NCBI RefSeq assembly: GCF_900110035.1 | Contig: NZ_FOCF01000002.1 | Location: 186,001-250,000 of the forward strand | DNA length: 64,000 bases | Direction of reading: 5' to 3' | From: Sphingomonas gellani | GTDB taxonomy: Bacteria > Pseudomonadota > Alphaproteobacteria > Sphingomonadales > Sphingomonadaceae | Shown: one piece after another, positions 43,300 to 53,207 of the stretch | How the letters are laid out: the number at the start of each line of letters is the position of its first letter | How positions within the stretch are numbered: position 1 is the first letter of the stretch | Position numbers and translations under genes: made by a program | The notes under the pieces: model-generated | What the model was told of the DNA's origin: nothing | The model's database searches: none | The model's input: the letters and a program-made list of their open reading frames with translations, nothing else

Positions 43300-44595
43300 T
43301 CACAGCTCATCTTGCGCCGCTGCCTGATGACGGAACCCCAGCAGCGTATCGGGCCGCATTTCGATTGAATAGCCAGGCAGCGTCGGCGCTTGGTACGTGC
43401 CGTCCTTAACCGCGCAGGGCTCCAGGAAATGCTCGTGCAGATGGTCGACATACTCGGCGACACGGCCGTCAGTCGTGCCGGCGAAGCAGAGATAGTCGAT
43501 CATCGCGAGGTGCTGAACATATTCGCACAGGCCGACGCCGCCGGCATGAGGGCAAACGGGCAGGTCGTACTTGGCTGCCATCAGCAGGACCGCGAGGACT
43601 TCGTTCACACCGCCTAGGCGGCACGCATCGATCTGCACGACGTCGATCGCGCCCAGCGCCATGAATTGTTTGAAAATGACGCGGTTCTGGCACATCTCGC
43701 CCGTTGCGACCTTCACCGGTGCAACTGCGCCACGGATCGCAGCGTGGCCGGCGATGTCGTCCGGGCTGGTCGGCTCCTCGATGAACCAGGGCCGCGCGAA
43801 CGCGAGCGCGGCGACATGATCGATCGCCTCGCCGACCTCCCACACCTGATTGGCGTCCAGCATCAGGACCGCGTCTTCGCCGATCGCCTCGCGCGCGATG
43901 CGGACACGCCTGATGTCGTCGTCCAGACTCTGCCCGACCTTCAGCTTCACGTGGCGGAAGCCCTGCGCCATCGCCTCACGGCACAGGCGATCCAGCTTCT
44001 CGTCCGAATAGCCCAGCCAGCCGGCTGAGGTGGTGTAGCAGGGATAGCCGTCCTGTTGGAGGCGAGCGATCCGCTCCGCCTTGCCTTCCGCGCGTCGGGT
44101 CAGCAACTCCAGCGCTTCGTCGGGTGTGATGCAATCCGTGATGTAGCTGAACGGGATCAGGCGGACGATTTCGGCCGGCTCCATTTCGCCGATCAGACGC
44201 CAGAGGGGCTTGCTCGCCGCCTTGGCCAGCAGGTCCCACACTGCGTTGACCACGGCGCCCGTTGCGAGGTGAATGACTCCCTTGTCGGGGCCGACCCAGC
44301 GAAGCTGGCTGTCGCCCGTGACGTGCCGCCAGAAGCGTGCCCCATCCTCACGGATCCAGTCGAGTTCCAGACCCACGACGAGTGGCGCCAGGGCCTCGAT
44401 CGCGGCGCAGCACAGGTCGTTGCCGCGCCCGATGGTAAAGGTCAGGCCATGGCCCGCCAGATCCGGCGTGTCCGTTTCCAAGATGCAGTAGGCGGCCGAG
44501 TAATCCGGGTCGGGATTCATCGCATCCGACCCATCGAGAGAGGCGGAGGTGGGGAAGCGGAGGTCGAGAACCTTGAGACCGGTGATAAGGGTCAC
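43300..44595 (-). CDS. fucD: L-fuconate dehydratase (enolase superfamily)
   Basis: A 431-residue enolase-superfamily enzyme. The block CYTTSAGWLGYSDEKLDRLC is specific to L-fuconate dehydratases, followed by the catalytic lysine motif FRHVKLKVGQS, metal ligands in LMLDANQVW, FIEEPTSPDD and VATGEMC, and the late HAGGVGLCEYVQHL. It turns L-fuconate into 2-keto-3-deoxy-L-fuconate. GTG 44595 starts it with GGAG upstream. First downstream neighbour of the GH31 gene but 185 bases away, on the same strand. Confidence 0.92.
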   Translation of the reverse strand: MTLITGLKVLDLRFPTSASLDGSDAMNPDPDYSAAYCILETDTPDLAGHGLTFTIGRGNDLCCAAIEALAPLVVGLELDWIREDGARFWRHVTGDSQLRWVGPDKGVIHLATGAVVNAVWDLLAKAASKPLWRLIGEMEPAEIVRLIPFSYITDCITPDEALELLTRRAEGKAERIARLQQDGYPCYTTSAGWLGYSDEKLDRLCREAMAQGFRHVKLKVGQSLDDDIRRVRIAREAIGEDAVLMLDANQVWEVGEAIDHVAALAFARPWFIEEPTSPDDIAGHAAIRGAVAPVKVATGEMCQNRVIFKQFMALGAIDVVQIDACRLGGVNEVLAVLLMAAKYDLPVCPHAGGVGLCEYVQHLAMIDYLCFAGTTDGRVAEYVDHLHEHFLEPCAVKDGTYQAPTLPGYSIEMRPDTLLGFRHQAAAQDEL

Positions 44596-44780
44596 GCAGC
44601 CGCTGCTCCACTTTGCGCCGCGCGGCTTCGTCCGAGATACCCTGTGCTCAAGTGATCGCTCCCCCCGGCAACGGGCGTTCGCCCTTGATCCCGGTTTTCA
44701 TAAGTGATCAAAAATGGTGCCGCAAGCGCGAACGGGTGGCAAGCGCCGCCACCACCCTTCAGGCAATGACGGCGATACGT

Positions 44781-47108
44781 TCAGCGTCCTACCACCTTCA
44801 CCAAGGCTTGCGGTGCTTGCCCGGTCGGCAGGGTGGCGCTGGCGGTCAGCCGGCCGGAGGCCTCGTTCCAGGTCAGGGTCGTGCCCTTCGCGCCCTTGCT
44901 CTTATAGGCGTTGGTCTTGCCGTCGTCGTCGTACAGCATCGCCGTGGCATCGCGGCCCGGAAAGACGCGGATTTCCGACAGGAGTTGTCGCGTCGCGGTG
45001 CTGGGCACCTGGGCACCGAGCGGGACGATGGAACCGGCACGCACGAACAGCGGCATCCTGTCGATGGGCGCGACCGCATCGATCCACTGACCGCCGGCAT
45101 GTTTCTGGTTCGTCCACCAGTCGTACCAGTCGGTGCCGGCGGGCAGATAGACCCGGCGGCTGGTCGCCCCCTGCTCGGTCACGGGCGCGACCAGGAATGC
45201 GGGGCCGAACATGTACTCGTCGCGGATGTCGGACACCGCCGCGTCTTTCGGGAAGTCCATCCACAGCGCCCGCATGAATGGTGCGCCCGTGTCATAGGTC
45301 TGCCGCGCGAGCGGATAGATGTAGGGGATCAGCGAATAGCGCAGGCGCGTCCAGGCGGCGAGGATCGGCTCCGCCGCCGCGCCATATTCCCAGATTGCGG
45401 TGGCCGGTCGCTGGCCATGGATACGCAGCGTTGGCGTGAAGCTGTTATACTGGAACCAGCGCACGAACAGTTCGGGGTAATCGGGATAGTCGGGCCCCAT
45501 TGCCTTTGCGCCCGCCGGGTCAACAAGCGGCGCGTGCAACGCCTTGGGGCCGGAGGGCCACTGCCAGCCGCCGGTATCGCTCGACCAATAGGCGATGCCC
45601 GATGCCGTCATGTTCAGCCCCGTTGGAACCTGGCGACGCAACGTCTCCCACGTCGACTGGACGTCGGAGGACCAGAACAGACAGCCGTTCGCCTGCGTGC
45701 CAAGATAGGCGGCGCGGCAAAGGATCATGTCCCGGAAATTGGGTCGGTCATGCGCGGACCCTTCCGCCGCTCCACCCGTGTGCAGCAGCGGGAACACGTT
45801 GTGGTAACGGTCGCCCGAGCCGATCGAATAGAAATACCCGTCCGGCACCAGATCGGGCTCGGTCTCATCCAGCCACAGATAGTCGAAGCCCTGGCTGATG
45901 ATGTTGTCGCGCGTGGTGTTCCAGAACCAGCGGCGGGCGTCTGGATTGGTGGAATCGATCAGCCCGCCGGCACGATCGGATCGGACCGGCAGGCCATCGA
46001 CGGGCTTGCCGTCCTTGTCCTTCAGTAACCAGCCCTTTGCCGCGAGGTCGTTGAAGTAGCGGCTCTCCTTCTCGAAACGCGGCCAGACGGAGATGATGGT
46101 GCTGAGCCCGCGATCATGAAGCTGCTGGTTCATGCCCTTGGGGTCGGGGAAATAGGTGCGGTCGATGTCCAACTGGCCCATCCGCGTCCAGTAGAACCAG
46201 TCCAGCACCATGATATCGAGCGGATAGCCACGGCTGCGATAGCCGTCGGCGATCGACATCAGCTCCTGCTGGCTTTCATAGCGCGCCTTTGACTGGATCA
46301 GGCCGAACGCGGCCTTTGGCGGCAGCGGCGTCCTACCCGTCAGCTTCGCATAGCCCGCATACAGGTCGTCGGAGGACTGGCCGGTGATGATGAAGAAGCT
46401 GACGCGCTCGCCGACCTTTGACTGAAACCGGGTCTGCCCCTGCATACCCGGCGTCACGCTGGTCGCGGAAGGATTGTCCCACACGATCGCATAATTCTTG
46501 CTCGACACCAGCATCGGTACGCAGACCTGTTCGCCGGCGGGCGCGTCGTACCAATGGCTGCAATCGATGGTGCGGCCACGCAGGTCCAGCGCACCTTCCT
46601 GGTTCTGCCCAAACCCGTAGAAATGCTCGTTGCGATCCGCGCCGAAGTTCGCGCCGACCAGGAACGTATCCTCACCCGACACCTGATGCGGGGCCATCGA
46701 CCATCCGTTCATCGTGACGGTACGCCCGTCGCCTGTGCGGATCGATAAGGATACCGGGGGCAGGGAGGGGGCGAAATAGCGCTCCATCTGGCTAGGCGCC
46801 TTGGGCCAGGGCTGCGCGTTGACGGTAAGCGTCAGCGCGGATGAGGCGAACACATCGCCCGCCGCGCTTGTCGAATGGGTCCATCCGGCCATGTCGGCGC
46901 TGCCGCTGATGCCGTAACCGGGCTTTCCATCCGCCTGATCGCGGTCGATCGCGAGCGTCACGCGGACGATGTTCGGGGCATAGGGCTCTACCGCCACGAT
47001 GCTGCCGTTGCGATCCACAGTCGCGAGCGGATCGGCCATGGCAGGCATGGCGAGCGCCATCAGGCCGGTGCCGGCGAGCCACGCTATGCGCCTGAGTATC
47101 CGGTCCAT
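44781..47108 (-). CDS. GH31 alpha-glycosidase (alpha-xylosidase-like), exported
   Basis: A 775-residue GH31 enzyme with a signal peptide (LAGTGLMALAMPAMA). An N-terminal beta-domain and galactose-mutarotase-like region to about residue 240, then the barrel: FGLIQSKARYESQQELMSIA, YPLDIMVLDWFYW, GLSTIISVWPRFEKES, the catalytic Asp in YLWLDETEPD, and IAYWSSDTGGWQW. The DWFYW/RYESQ pattern is more like alpha-xylosidases and related exo-enzymes than alpha-glucosidases. With GH35 and GH29 beside it, removal of xylose from xyloglucan-type side chains is a good guess. AGGAGGGGC precedes ATG 47108. Confidence 0.9.
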   Translation of the reverse strand: MDRILRRIAWLAGTGLMALAMPAMADPLATVDRNGSIVAVEPYAPNIVRVTLAIDRDQADGKPGYGISGSADMAGWTHSTSAAGDVFASSALTLTVNAQPWPKAPSQMERYFAPSLPPVSLSIRTGDGRTVTMNGWSMAPHQVSGEDTFLVGANFGADRNEHFYGFGQNQEGALDLRGRTIDCSHWYDAPAGEQVCVPMLVSSKNYAIVWDNPSATSVTPGMQGQTRFQSKVGERVSFFIITGQSSDDLYAGYAKLTGRTPLPPKAAFGLIQSKARYESQQELMSIADGYRSRGYPLDIMVLDWFYWTRMGQLDIDRTYFPDPKGMNQQLHDRGLSTIISVWPRFEKESRYFNDLAAKGWLLKDKDGKPVDGLPVRSDRAGGLIDSTNPDARRWFWNTTRDNIISQGFDYLWLDETEPDLVPDGYFYSIGSGDRYHNVFPLLHTGGAAEGSAHDRPNFRDMILCRAAYLGTQANGCLFWSSDVQSTWETLRRQVPTGLNMTASGIAYWSSDTGGWQWPSGPKALHAPLVDPAGAKAMGPDYPDYPELFVRWFQYNSFTPTLRIHGQRPATAIWEYGAAAEPILAAWTRLRYSLIPYIYPLARQTYDTGAPFMRALWMDFPKDAAVSDIRDEYMFGPAFLVAPVTEQGATSRRVYLPAGTDWYDWWTNQKHAGGQWIDAVAPIDRMPLFVRAGSIVPLGAQVPSTATRQLLSEIRVFPGRDATAMLYDDDGKTNAYKSKGAKGTTLTWNEASGRLTASATLPTGQAPQALVKVVGR

Positions 47109-47377
47109 GTTGGTGCCCCTCCTCGTTTTCTCTGTTCAACCCGTTGTGCCCACCCGTGCAGGGATGCTCAAGTATAAAAGTCCGTATCGCCCATGAATGC
47201 GGCTGGATAAATGCAATTCCAGGAGCACGCGCTGACGTTCCAGCAGAGCAAGAGCATAGCAGGCAACGCTTCTCCCGCGGCAAGAGGAGCGGACCTGCCC
47301 TCCAGCCATTTTGCGGAGAAGGGTGATCCAGTGACGACGCGCAAAGCGGGACCGACACTGTGGGCCGCTACGTCGCG

Positions 47378-48139
47378 TCAATCGATGCGGGTTCCTTCCA
47401 GTGCGTGGCTGACCATGTCCGCCGCCTCGATCACCAGCGCCGTCGCGCGGTCGATATCGGCATGATCCTCCGTCCCTTCGACAAAGGGGACAGTCAGCGC
47501 CGCCATGGCCGTGGCTTGCACCAGGATGGGCGCCGAGATGTCGACGATGCCCTTCAGCACGGGGCTATGATGGGTGACATGACCCGCTTCGCGTACCGCT
47601 GCCAGCGTCTTGAGCAGTGCGGCGCGGCTGACGCTTGGATCCAGCCGCTCGATTTCGTCGATCATCTGATCGCGCGCGCGTTCCGGCTGAAAGGCGAGGA
47701 TCGTTTCCCCCGACGCCGACAGGTGGAGCGGCCGCCGGTATCCGACGCGGACGGCGAATCCCAACATGCCAGGCGCCTCGACCCGGGCGATCACCACCAT
47801 CTCCGCGCCGGACGCGACGGCGAGCTGGCAGGACTGACCAGCCTGTTCTGCCAGATGGTGCATGACCGGCAGCGATGTGGACACCAGATCGCGGATCGGC
47901 GGCTGCTGCATCCCGAGTGCGAACAGGCGGTTGGTCAGCGCATAGGCTCCGGCGGTGTCGCGGCTGATATAGCCCATCTCCTCCAGCACCTGCAGCATGC
48001 GGAAGATCTCGTTGCGGGAACGGGAGACCGCCGCCGATATATCCGACATCGTCATCGGTTCCGAGGAACGCGCCAGCGTTTCCAGGATCATCAATCCCTT
48101 TTCGAGCGCGGGCGCGCGGTACTTTGGTTCCGACGACAT
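47378..48139 (-). CDS. IclR-family transcriptional regulator of the fucose locus
   Basis: A 253-residue IclR protein: winged helix at about residues 10-75 (LEKGLMILETLARSSEPMTM, SRNEIFRMLQVLEEMGYISR) and an effector domain (MHHLAEQAGQSCQLAV, LHLSASGETILAFQP, SAPILVQATAMAALTVP). It lies between GH31 and GH35 and is divergent from GH35, so it probably controls the locus in response to fucose, fuconate or a later intermediate. The effector is not known from sequence. Confidence 0.92.
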   Translation of the reverse strand: MSSEPKYRAPALEKGLMILETLARSSEPMTMSDISAAVSRSRNEIFRMLQVLEEMGYISRDTAGAYALTNRLFALGMQQPPIRDLVSTSLPVMHHLAEQAGQSCQLAVASGAEMVVIARVEAPGMLGFAVRVGYRRPLHLSASGETILAFQPERARDQMIDEIERLDPSVSRAALLKTLAAVREAGHVTHHSPVLKGIVDISAPILVQATAMAALTVPFVEGTEDHADIDRATALVIEAADMVSHALEGTRID

Positions 48140-48346
48140 GCGTGCTGGTGCCTCCCCCTTATGCCGCCCCTAAAAGTGGCGCATTCAGAAAGCATGTTCG
48201 CCGGGCCGCGGCAATCGCGTGCGCTGGTGAAGATGTGGTTTATGCTTGAATGCGGTGGCCGGCCGCGGCCAGTATAGCCGCATCATCAAATCGACACATA
48301 CAGTCCGGCCGCTCTGGCGAGCCACATAGGATGAGGAGAGGGACGG

Positions 48347-49981
48347 ATGGGCTTCTTACGCGTCGCGGCCAGCACGGCATTGTTGGCCACGGTCATCGGA
48401 ACGAACACGCCGGCGATCGCGCAACAAGGGGCGCAGATCCCGCATATCGTCAGCCGTGGGGGCCGCCACGCGCTGATGGTGGACGGCGCACCGTTCCTGA
48501 TGCTCGGCGCGCAGGCCAACAATTCCAGCAACTATCCAGCCGCACTGCCTAAGGTCTGGTCGGTGCTGGACCGTATCCACGCCAACACGCTGGAGATGCC
48601 CGTCGCCTGGCAACAGGTCGAACCGGTCGAGGGCCGGTTCGATTTCAGCTGGGTACAGACGCTGCTCGATCAGGCGCGTGAGCATGACAAGCGGTTGGTG
48701 TTGTTGTGGTTCGGTACGTGGAAGAACACCGGGCCGGCCTATGCACCAGCCTGGGTGGTCACCGACAATCGTCGCTTCCCACGCATGAAGAAGCCGGACG
48801 GCACGGACGGCGGGTCGCTATCCCCCATGAGCCGTACGACGCTGGAGGCCGACAAGCGCGCCTTTCTGCGGCTGATGGCCTACCTCAGGGAGCATGACCA
48901 GCAGAATACGGTCATCATGGTGCAGGTGGAGAACGAGGCGGGCAGCTACGCCAATCCGCGCGATTATTCCGCCGCCGCGAACACGCTGTTCGCCGGTCGC
49001 GTACCCGCGGCGCTGGCGAGAGCCCAGCGCAAGTCCGGTACTTGGGCCGAAGTCTTCGGCGCCCAGGCCGACCGCGCGTTCAATACCTGGCATCTGGCAT
49101 CGTACATCAACGAGATCGCCGCCGCGGGAAAGGGCGTGAAGCCGCTGCCGATGTACGTCAACGCCGCGCTGGCGCAGGCATTCGGCACGCCCGATCCGAA
49201 GAACGTCGCCAGCGGCGGCCCGCAGCAGGATGTGCTCGACATCTGGAAGGTGGCGGCACCCGCGATCGACCTCGGCGCGCCCGACATCTACCAGTCCGAA
49301 AGCAGGAACGTGGAGGAGTTCTTCCGCCGCTATACCCGCGCGGACAATCCGCTGATGGTGCCGGAGATTGGCAACGCGCCCAAGTTCGCGCGCTATTTCT
49401 GGTCGGCGATCGGCAAGGGGGCGATCGGCTTTGCGCCGTTCGGCATGGATGAAACGGGCTATTACAACTATCCGCTGGGCGGCGGTCCGCTCGGTCCCGA
49501 GATCATCGAGGCGTTCGGCGGTCCCTACGCGGCCTTTGCGCCGATGCAGCGCGACTGGGCGCGCATCGCCTTCGAGCATCCGACCTGGGGCTTTTCCAAG
49601 CCGGACGATGGCGCGTCGCAGATGGTGACGATCGGCGACTGGACCGTGTCCACCAGCTATGGCGAATGGCAGTTCGGGTTCAAGAACGCCGCATGGCTGA
49701 AGGCGGCGCCGCCCGCCTGGGACAAGGAGCCGATCGGCGGCGCCGTGATCGCCCAATTGTCCGCCAACGAGTTCCTGGTCACTGGCAATCACGTCCGCCT
49801 GAACTTCGGCACGGCGAAGGGCGGCCCGGCGAACGGCATGATGCTTCGCGTCGAGGAGGGGCATTACGAGAATGGGGCCTGGGTGTTCGAGCGCGTCTGG
49901 AATGGTGACCAGACGGATTATGGCCTCAACCTGCTCGACAAGCCGGTGTGGCTGAAGGTCACGATGGCCAGTTACAAATAG
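48347..49981 (+). CDS. GH35 beta-galactosidase with DUF5597 C-terminal domain
   Basis: A 544-residue exported enzyme: signal peptide (VAASTALLATVIGTNTPAIA), a GH35-like barrel with FLMLGAQANNSSNYP, LEMPVAWQQVEPVEGRFDF, the acid/base Glu in IMVQVENEAGSY, and the nucleophile in PLMVPEIGNAPKF, then a beta-rich DUF5597 domain to the end. Relatives release terminal beta-galactose from glycans. It fits the galactose in fucosylated side chains. It is convergent with the TonB receptor across a strong hairpin. Confidence 0.89.
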   Translation: MGFLRVAASTALLATVIGTNTPAIAQQGAQIPHIVSRGGRHALMVDGAPFLMLGAQANNSSNYPAALPKVWSVLDRIHANTLEMPVAWQQVEPVEGRFDFSWVQTLLDQAREHDKRLVLLWFGTWKNTGPAYAPAWVVTDNRRFPRMKKPDGTDGGSLSPMSRTTLEADKRAFLRLMAYLREHDQQNTVIMVQVENEAGSYANPRDYSAAANTLFAGRVPAALARAQRKSGTWAEVFGAQADRAFNTWHLASYINEIAAAGKGVKPLPMYVNAALAQAFGTPDPKNVASGGPQQDVLDIWKVAAPAIDLGAPDIYQSESRNVEEFFRRYTRADNPLMVPEIGNAPKFARYFWSAIGKGAIGFAPFGMDETGYYNYPLGGGPLGPEIIEAFGGPYAAFAPMQRDWARIAFEHPTWGFSKPDDGASQMVTIGDWTVSTSYGEWQFGFKNAAWLKAAPPAWDKEPIGGAVIAQLSANEFLVTGNHVRLNFGTAKGGPANGMMLRVEEGHYENGAWVFERVWNGDQTDYGLNLLDKPVWLKVTMASYK

Positions 49982-50031
49982 CGCCCGACCGGGAGGCACC
50001 CTCGATCCCGGCGGCCTCGCACAAACAAAGA

Positions 50032-50058
50032 GAGCGCCGGAGCATGGCTCCGGCGCTC
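50032..50058 (-). terminator. Terminator between GH35 and the TonB receptor
   Basis: A perfect 12-base stem GAGCGCCGGAGC / GCTCCGGCGCTC with an ATG loop. On the minus strand it is followed by TCTTTGTTTG, so it best serves the receptor gene; on the plus strand a G-rich run follows, and it may also mark the GH35 end. Confidence 0.8.
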
Positions 50059-50086
50059 AGAGGGGGAGGGGTCGAACGACCTCGCG

Positions 50087-53029
50087 TCAGTAGGTCAGGC
50101 GAGCCGTGACGCTGATGCGACGATCGTTCAGAACGTAGGACTGCGGGCGGCTCTTGATGCCGTAGAAGGTCTTGTTCTCGGTGTTGGTCAGGTTGGTGCC
50201 GTCCACCGTCAGGGCGAAGTGCGGCGCCACCGTGTAGGTGACCGATGCGTCGAGCTGCCCACGCGCGTCGTTGAAGATCGGCAGGTTGCCCGACCCGTTG
50301 CCACGCGTGGTCGCCACGTACTTCGACCGCCAGTTATAGGCGACGCGTGCGGACAGCGGACCCTTGTCGTAGATTCCGACCAGGTTGTAGCTGTACTTCG
50401 ACAACTGCTCGAGCGGCACCAGCAGCTTCTGGCTGGGATCGTCGATGGCGCTGGCGTCCGGCGACGGCGCCTTGCTGTCCACATAGGTGAAGTTCGCCTG
50501 AGCGCCGAAGCCCGACAGCCAGCCCGGCAGGAAGTCGAAGAAGGTGTTGCCGCCGACTTCGAACCCCTTGATCTTGCCATCGTCACCGTTGAGCGGCCGG
50601 GTCACATCCACCTCGAACGGACCGTTGCCGAGATTGTAGGTCTCGGTCGTGGTGACGTTCGCGATGAAGCCGTCGACCTTCTTGTAAAAGGCTGCGGCGT
50701 AGATCGAACTGGTGCGCGAGAAGTAATATTCCAGCGACGCGTCGAGCTGATCCGCGGTCAGCGGACGCAGGTTCGCATTGCCGGTCGACGCGGTGCGTCG
50801 CCCATTGCCGCTGTTGAACTCGCTGATCGTGATGTTCGGGTTCAGCTGGTTGAAGTCGGGCCGGGTCAGCGCCTTCGACGCGGCGAGGCGCAGCTGGAAT
50901 TCCGGCGTGAAGCGGAAGCGCAGGTTCAGGCTCGGCAGGACCTTGGTGTAGTCCGCGTTGCCCGAGATCGGAACGTAGCTGACCGGACCGCTGCCGAAGA
51001 TCGGCACGCCGGCATCGTTGACGCCCGTCTGGATCGTGCGGGACTCAACGGAGAACCCGTCCGTATTGACCTTCGTCTTGACGACGCGGACGCCGATATT
51101 GCCGTCGATCGGCACCACGAAGTCGTCCGAGCCGAACTTGGCCAGACCATAAGCGGTGTAGGTCTTCTCACCCTGCGTGTTGCGGTCGCTGGGCAGATAG
51201 CCTGCACCGGTGAGCAGCGCCTGGCGCTGATCCGCCGACACATAGGGCGCCAGCGCGTTGCGCGTGGCATCATAGTCGAGCACGATGTCGCGATTGAAGA
51301 ACAGCGCGCCCTCGGGCACGTTCTGGTACCCGCGATAGAGGTCGCCGCGGAACAGGCGCGGCTGGATCAGGGCGTTCGGCGTGCTTGTCAGGCCGTAATA
51401 GTAATAGTTGCTGCTGTCGGTCACCGCGGCACGATCGGTGTAGCGCAGGCCGACAGCGATCGACCTCAGGATGCTGTCGTCGAAGCGGTATTCGGCATCC
51501 AGCCGCCCGGCATATTCGCGCCCGACGGAGCGCTCGACGTGATCCAGGTAGCCGCCCGGCTGGGCGTAATTGGCCGGGTTCAGCTGCGACCCATCCCCAT
51601 TGGCGGGGTTGGCGTCGGGCGAGATGACGTAAACCGGCGGAGCATCCTCGCTCACCCCGAAGTTCAGCCGTTCGGCCGTCGAGTTCAGGATCACGATCGA
51701 GCGCTGACCATCGGTGGTGCCACGGATGTACTGGAAGTCGCCGTTGACGGTCAGGTTGCTGCTCGGCGTCCACTTGCCGTTCAGCGAAAAGTCGTTGGTG
51801 ACGGACTTGCGCCGCTCCAGGCTGGTGTTCGCGTTTTCGGGAACGTTGAGGAAGCTTCCGCTGCGGAAATTCCCATCCTTGTCGAACGTGAACGGCTGGG
51901 TCAGGTCCGGCACCAGGCCGGCGTCATTGTAGGAGAAGAAGCTGTAGTCGCCGTACTGGAACTTGTAGTCCGACCGGACATATTCGCCCGTGAACAACAG
52001 GGTGTCGGTCGGCTTCCACTGAATGGCGGCATCGACGCCGATGCGGCGGCGATCGCCCAGATACTGTCCGATGCCGACACCGCGCGAGATGTAGGTCGGC
52101 GTGCCCAGGCGACCGGTGGCCTGTGCCAGCGCGCGATCGTTCGCGTTGATCGGCGTGCCGTCGGCGTTCAGTCCGTCATTGACCAGGTAAAAGGGCTGGC
52201 TGGAAATCTGGTCCTGCCGGAACGCGGTCTGCTGATAGGCCAGGTCGACCATCACGCCGATCTCACCGATGCCGGTGTTCCAGCGATCGGACACGAGCAG
52301 GTTCGCCTGCGGCTTCGTGGTGTCGCGCAGGTCGTAATAGTTGGCGCTGGCGCTGGCCGACAGCTTGAACCCGTCGAAATCGAACGGCTTGCGCGTGCGC
52401 AGGTTGATCAGGCCGCCCAGGCCGCCCTCGATCAGGTCGGCCGACGGGTTCTTGTAGACGTCGACGCCTGCGAGCAGTTCGGAGGGCACGTCCTCCAGGC
52501 TCAGCGTGCGGCCGCTGTTGGCGGTGAACACGTCGCGCCCGTTGATCTCGGTCCGCACCTGGCTGAGGCCGCGGATCGCCACGGAGCTGCCCTCGCCATA
52601 TTGGCGCTGGATCTGGACGCCGGTGATGCGCTGCAGCGCCTCGGCCACGTTGCGATCGGGCAGCTTGCCGATGTCCTCGGCGACGATCGAATCGACGATC
52701 TGGTCGGAATTGCGCTTGATGCTCTGCGCGGAGCTGAGGCTGGCGCGAACGCCGGTCACCACGATGTCGGTGGTCGCGGCACCGCTGTTCCCGTTGTTCG
52801 GGTCCTGCGTGCCCTGATCGCCGCTCGGTGCCGTTGTAGCGCCGGTCTGATCGGAGTCCGTCTGGCCGGCGGGGGCCTGACTGGCCGGAAGCTGCGTGGT
52901 GCCGTCCAACGGCTGCGTCTGCGCGCCGGCCGTGCCGCTCCATCCAAGCGCAATCAGGGCCATCGACGACGCCGTGATCGTCAAGCCAAGGCGGCCGCGA
53001 CGCAGCCGACAGGTCCCACCTTCCATCAT
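50087..53029 (-). CDS. TonB-dependent receptor of the fucose locus
   Basis: A 980-residue receptor: signal peptide (LGLTITASSMALIALGWSG, TAGAQ), a Gln/Thr/Pro-rich spacer, TonB-box TTDIVVTGVRASLSS, plug domain (IVDSIVAEDIGKLPDRNVAE, ALQRITGVQIQRQYGEGS), and a long barrel ending in RRISVTARLTY. The SIKRNSDQIVDSI-type plug start is common in Caulobacter and sphingomonad receptors for plant and algal glycans. AGGTGAGG precedes two ATGs (53029 and 53026). It should import oligosaccharides trimmed by the secreted enzymes; the substrate is inferred. Confidence 0.93.
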   Translation of the reverse strand: MMEGGTCRLRRGRLGLTITASSMALIALGWSGTAGAQTQPLDGTTQLPASQAPAGQTDSDQTGATTAPSGDQGTQDPNNGNSGAATTDIVVTGVRASLSSAQSIKRNSDQIVDSIVAEDIGKLPDRNVAEALQRITGVQIQRQYGEGSSVAIRGLSQVRTEINGRDVFTANSGRTLSLEDVPSELLAGVDVYKNPSADLIEGGLGGLINLRTRKPFDFDGFKLSASASANYYDLRDTTKPQANLLVSDRWNTGIGEIGVMVDLAYQQTAFRQDQISSQPFYLVNDGLNADGTPINANDRALAQATGRLGTPTYISRGVGIGQYLGDRRRIGVDAAIQWKPTDTLLFTGEYVRSDYKFQYGDYSFFSYNDAGLVPDLTQPFTFDKDGNFRSGSFLNVPENANTSLERRKSVTNDFSLNGKWTPSSNLTVNGDFQYIRGTTDGQRSIVILNSTAERLNFGVSEDAPPVYVISPDANPANGDGSQLNPANYAQPGGYLDHVERSVGREYAGRLDAEYRFDDSILRSIAVGLRYTDRAAVTDSSNYYYYGLTSTPNALIQPRLFRGDLYRGYQNVPEGALFFNRDIVLDYDATRNALAPYVSADQRQALLTGAGYLPSDRNTQGEKTYTAYGLAKFGSDDFVVPIDGNIGVRVVKTKVNTDGFSVESRTIQTGVNDAGVPIFGSGPVSYVPISGNADYTKVLPSLNLRFRFTPEFQLRLAASKALTRPDFNQLNPNITISEFNSGNGRRTASTGNANLRPLTADQLDASLEYYFSRTSSIYAAAFYKKVDGFIANVTTTETYNLGNGPFEVDVTRPLNGDDGKIKGFEVGGNTFFDFLPGWLSGFGAQANFTYVDSKAPSPDASAIDDPSQKLLVPLEQLSKYSYNLVGIYDKGPLSARVAYNWRSKYVATTRGNGSGNLPIFNDARGQLDASVTYTVAPHFALTVDGTNLTNTENKTFYGIKSRPQSYVLNDRRISVTARLTY

Positions 53030-53111
53030 CCTCACCTCATATTGGACGTACGTCGCCGACGAACTGCCGGGCGTCATTGCCGTCAGTCGTGTCGCTTACG
53101 CCAAGCCTCCA

Positions 53112-53131
53112 AAAATTCATATATAAATTTT
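53112..53131. promoter_or_regulatory. AT-rich inverted repeat upstream of the TonB receptor and SGNH gene
   Basis: AAAATT and AATTTT arms around CATATATA, in otherwise GC-rich DNA between two divergent genes (receptor start 53029, esterase start 53208). It may hold a -10 element or a regulator site. TATAAA-type words also occur before the GH31 gene (47170-47182) and between the SGNH/GH29 operon and the lactate dehydrogenase gene (59963-59976). Confidence 0.35.
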
Positions 53132-53207
53132 GCGTGCACCAGCAGTCGTGCGTACAAGATGCAGAAATGGCACAGTGCGCCATGCGGCTGGACGGAGGGG
53201 ATCGTTG